Below, piece by piece: positions 44,222 to 44,691 of a stretch of 44,691 nucleotides of DNA; the first letter of the stretch is position 1; each line of letters begins with the position of its first letter. Source of the stretch: Solimonas variicoloris DSM 15731 (GTDB lineage: Bacteria > Pseudomonadota > Gammaproteobacteria > Nevskiales > Nevskiaceae). Where the stretch lies: assembly GCF_000382285.1 (NCBI RefSeq), contig NZ_KB907947.1, positions 1 through 44,691 of the forward strand, read 5' to 3'. The notes beneath the pieces are model-generated. The model had not been told where the DNA came from. It did no database searches and saw nothing but the letters and a program-made list of their open reading frames with translations. The position numbers were made by a program, and so were the translations under genes.

Positions 44222-44691
44222 ATGTACAAGGCGTTCAAGACCATTCTCGCCGTTCCCGCGCTCTGTGCGCTGCTGATGGCGATGCCCTCGCTGCCGCTGC
44301 CTGCTGCCGCCAACGAGGCCGCCGTTTTCGCGTTCAAGAATCTGGCGCCGGTTGCGCCGGCGGCAGCGGCGGAGCCGGAGACGCCGGCGGCCGAACCGGC
44401 CCCGGCGGTCGAAGCGCCGGCCGACGCGGCACCGGCGGCGGAAGCCGCCCCGGCCGAGGGCCCGGCGCTGGCCGAAGCGGCGCACAGCGAAGAAGTCGAA
44501 AACCCGTACGGCCTGTCGGCGCTGTGGGCGCAGGGCGACTTCGTGGCCAAGGGCGTGCTGATCATCATGCTGATCATGTCGGCGTCGACCTGGTACATCA
44601 TGATCATGAAGCTGATCGAACAGCAGAAGCTGTACGGTCAGGCCAAGGACGCCAACGCCAAGTTCTGGACCAGCAAGAACATCAAGGACGG
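44222..44691 (+). CDS. exbB: ExbB/TolQ-type proton channel protein (partial, runs off the window)
   Basis: 156 residues visible and the frame open to the window end. Start MYKAFKTILAVPALCALLMA with a signal-like helix, an Ala/Pro/Glu linker (about 35-95: ..PETPAAEPAPAVEAPAD..), then NPYGLSALWAQGDFVAKGVLIIMLIMSASTWYIMIMKLI, the first conserved ExbB membrane segment. The long N-terminal extension is usual for ExbB of Xanthomonas-like bacteria. With ExbD it energises TonB in the inner membrane. It follows tonB by 46 bases with a GGAG ribosome site. The MotA/TolQ domain end lies outside the window. Confidence 0.88.
   Translation, partial: MYKAFKTILAVPALCALLMAMPSLPLPAAANEAAVFAFKNLAPVAPAAAAEPETPAAEPAPAVEAPADAAPAAEAAPAEGPALAEAAHSEEVENPYGLSALWAQGDFVAKGVLIIMLIMSASTWYIMIMKLIEQQKLYGQAKDANAKFWTSKNIKD

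Overview
The window comes from a GC-rich gammaproteobacterium. The arrangement smg/dprA/LysM facing def-fmt-rsmB-trkA-trkH, with topA and tsaC alongside, is a gammaproteobacterial chromosome backbone. The TonB-dependent receptors of the 'VTARKREERL' type, the secreted serine esterases and the TonB/ExbB pair suggest Xanthomonadales or Nevskiales (a Solimonas/Nevskia-like organism). That placement is an inference from content; no rRNA gene is present to confirm it.

Left edge (1-2882): the intI-proximal end of a chromosomal integron. An intact integron integrase (1881-2882, +) lies next to an attI-like region. Three attC sites (1267-1344, 945-1004, 342-409) bound three complete cassettes and one partial one, all oriented away from intI on the minus strand. 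Each complete cassette starts with a TTRRRY-type sequence complementary to its own R'' box, as expected for a circularised cassette. The cassettes encode a small membrane protein, a reverse-oriented unknown protein and a Cys-containing secreted protein.

Core region (2892-24570): two MFS transporters, a small lipoprotein, a fatty acid desaturase, a homoserine-kinase-like kinase, a MipA/OmpV outer-membrane protein, trkH-trkA potassium uptake, a candidate structured ncRNA, rsmB, the tightly overlapping def / Trx-like / fmt / oxidoreductase-like cluster, a LysM lipoprotein, dprA, smg, topA (no zinc-ribbon cysteines, Lys/Ala-rich tail, Z-DNA-prone tract upstream), tsaC and hemF.

Right region (24682-43515): an apparent regulon for uptake and breakdown of an unidentified ester. 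A GntR/FCD regulator (24712-25488) has the palindrome ATTGTGCACAAT just before its start codon. Close copies lie in the divergent promoter region of a receptor/hydrolase pair and a class-C-beta-lactamase-like esterase, and twice before an eight-gene operon. That operon encodes a type-B carboxylesterase, split DUF1214 and DUF1254 proteins, a second TonB-dependent receptor, a feruloyl-CoA-synthase-like ligase, a hydratase/dehydrogenase, a thiolase and an acyl-CoA dehydrogenase. The implied route is outer-membrane import, periplasmic ester cleavage, CoA activation of the acid, then side-chain beta-oxidation. A second GntR/FCD protein with a degenerate ligand site lies between the two arms. The substrate cannot be named from sequence. 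TonB and the start of ExbB (43549-44691) end the window and could energise both receptors.

No rRNA, tRNA, CRISPR array or insertion sequence was seen.
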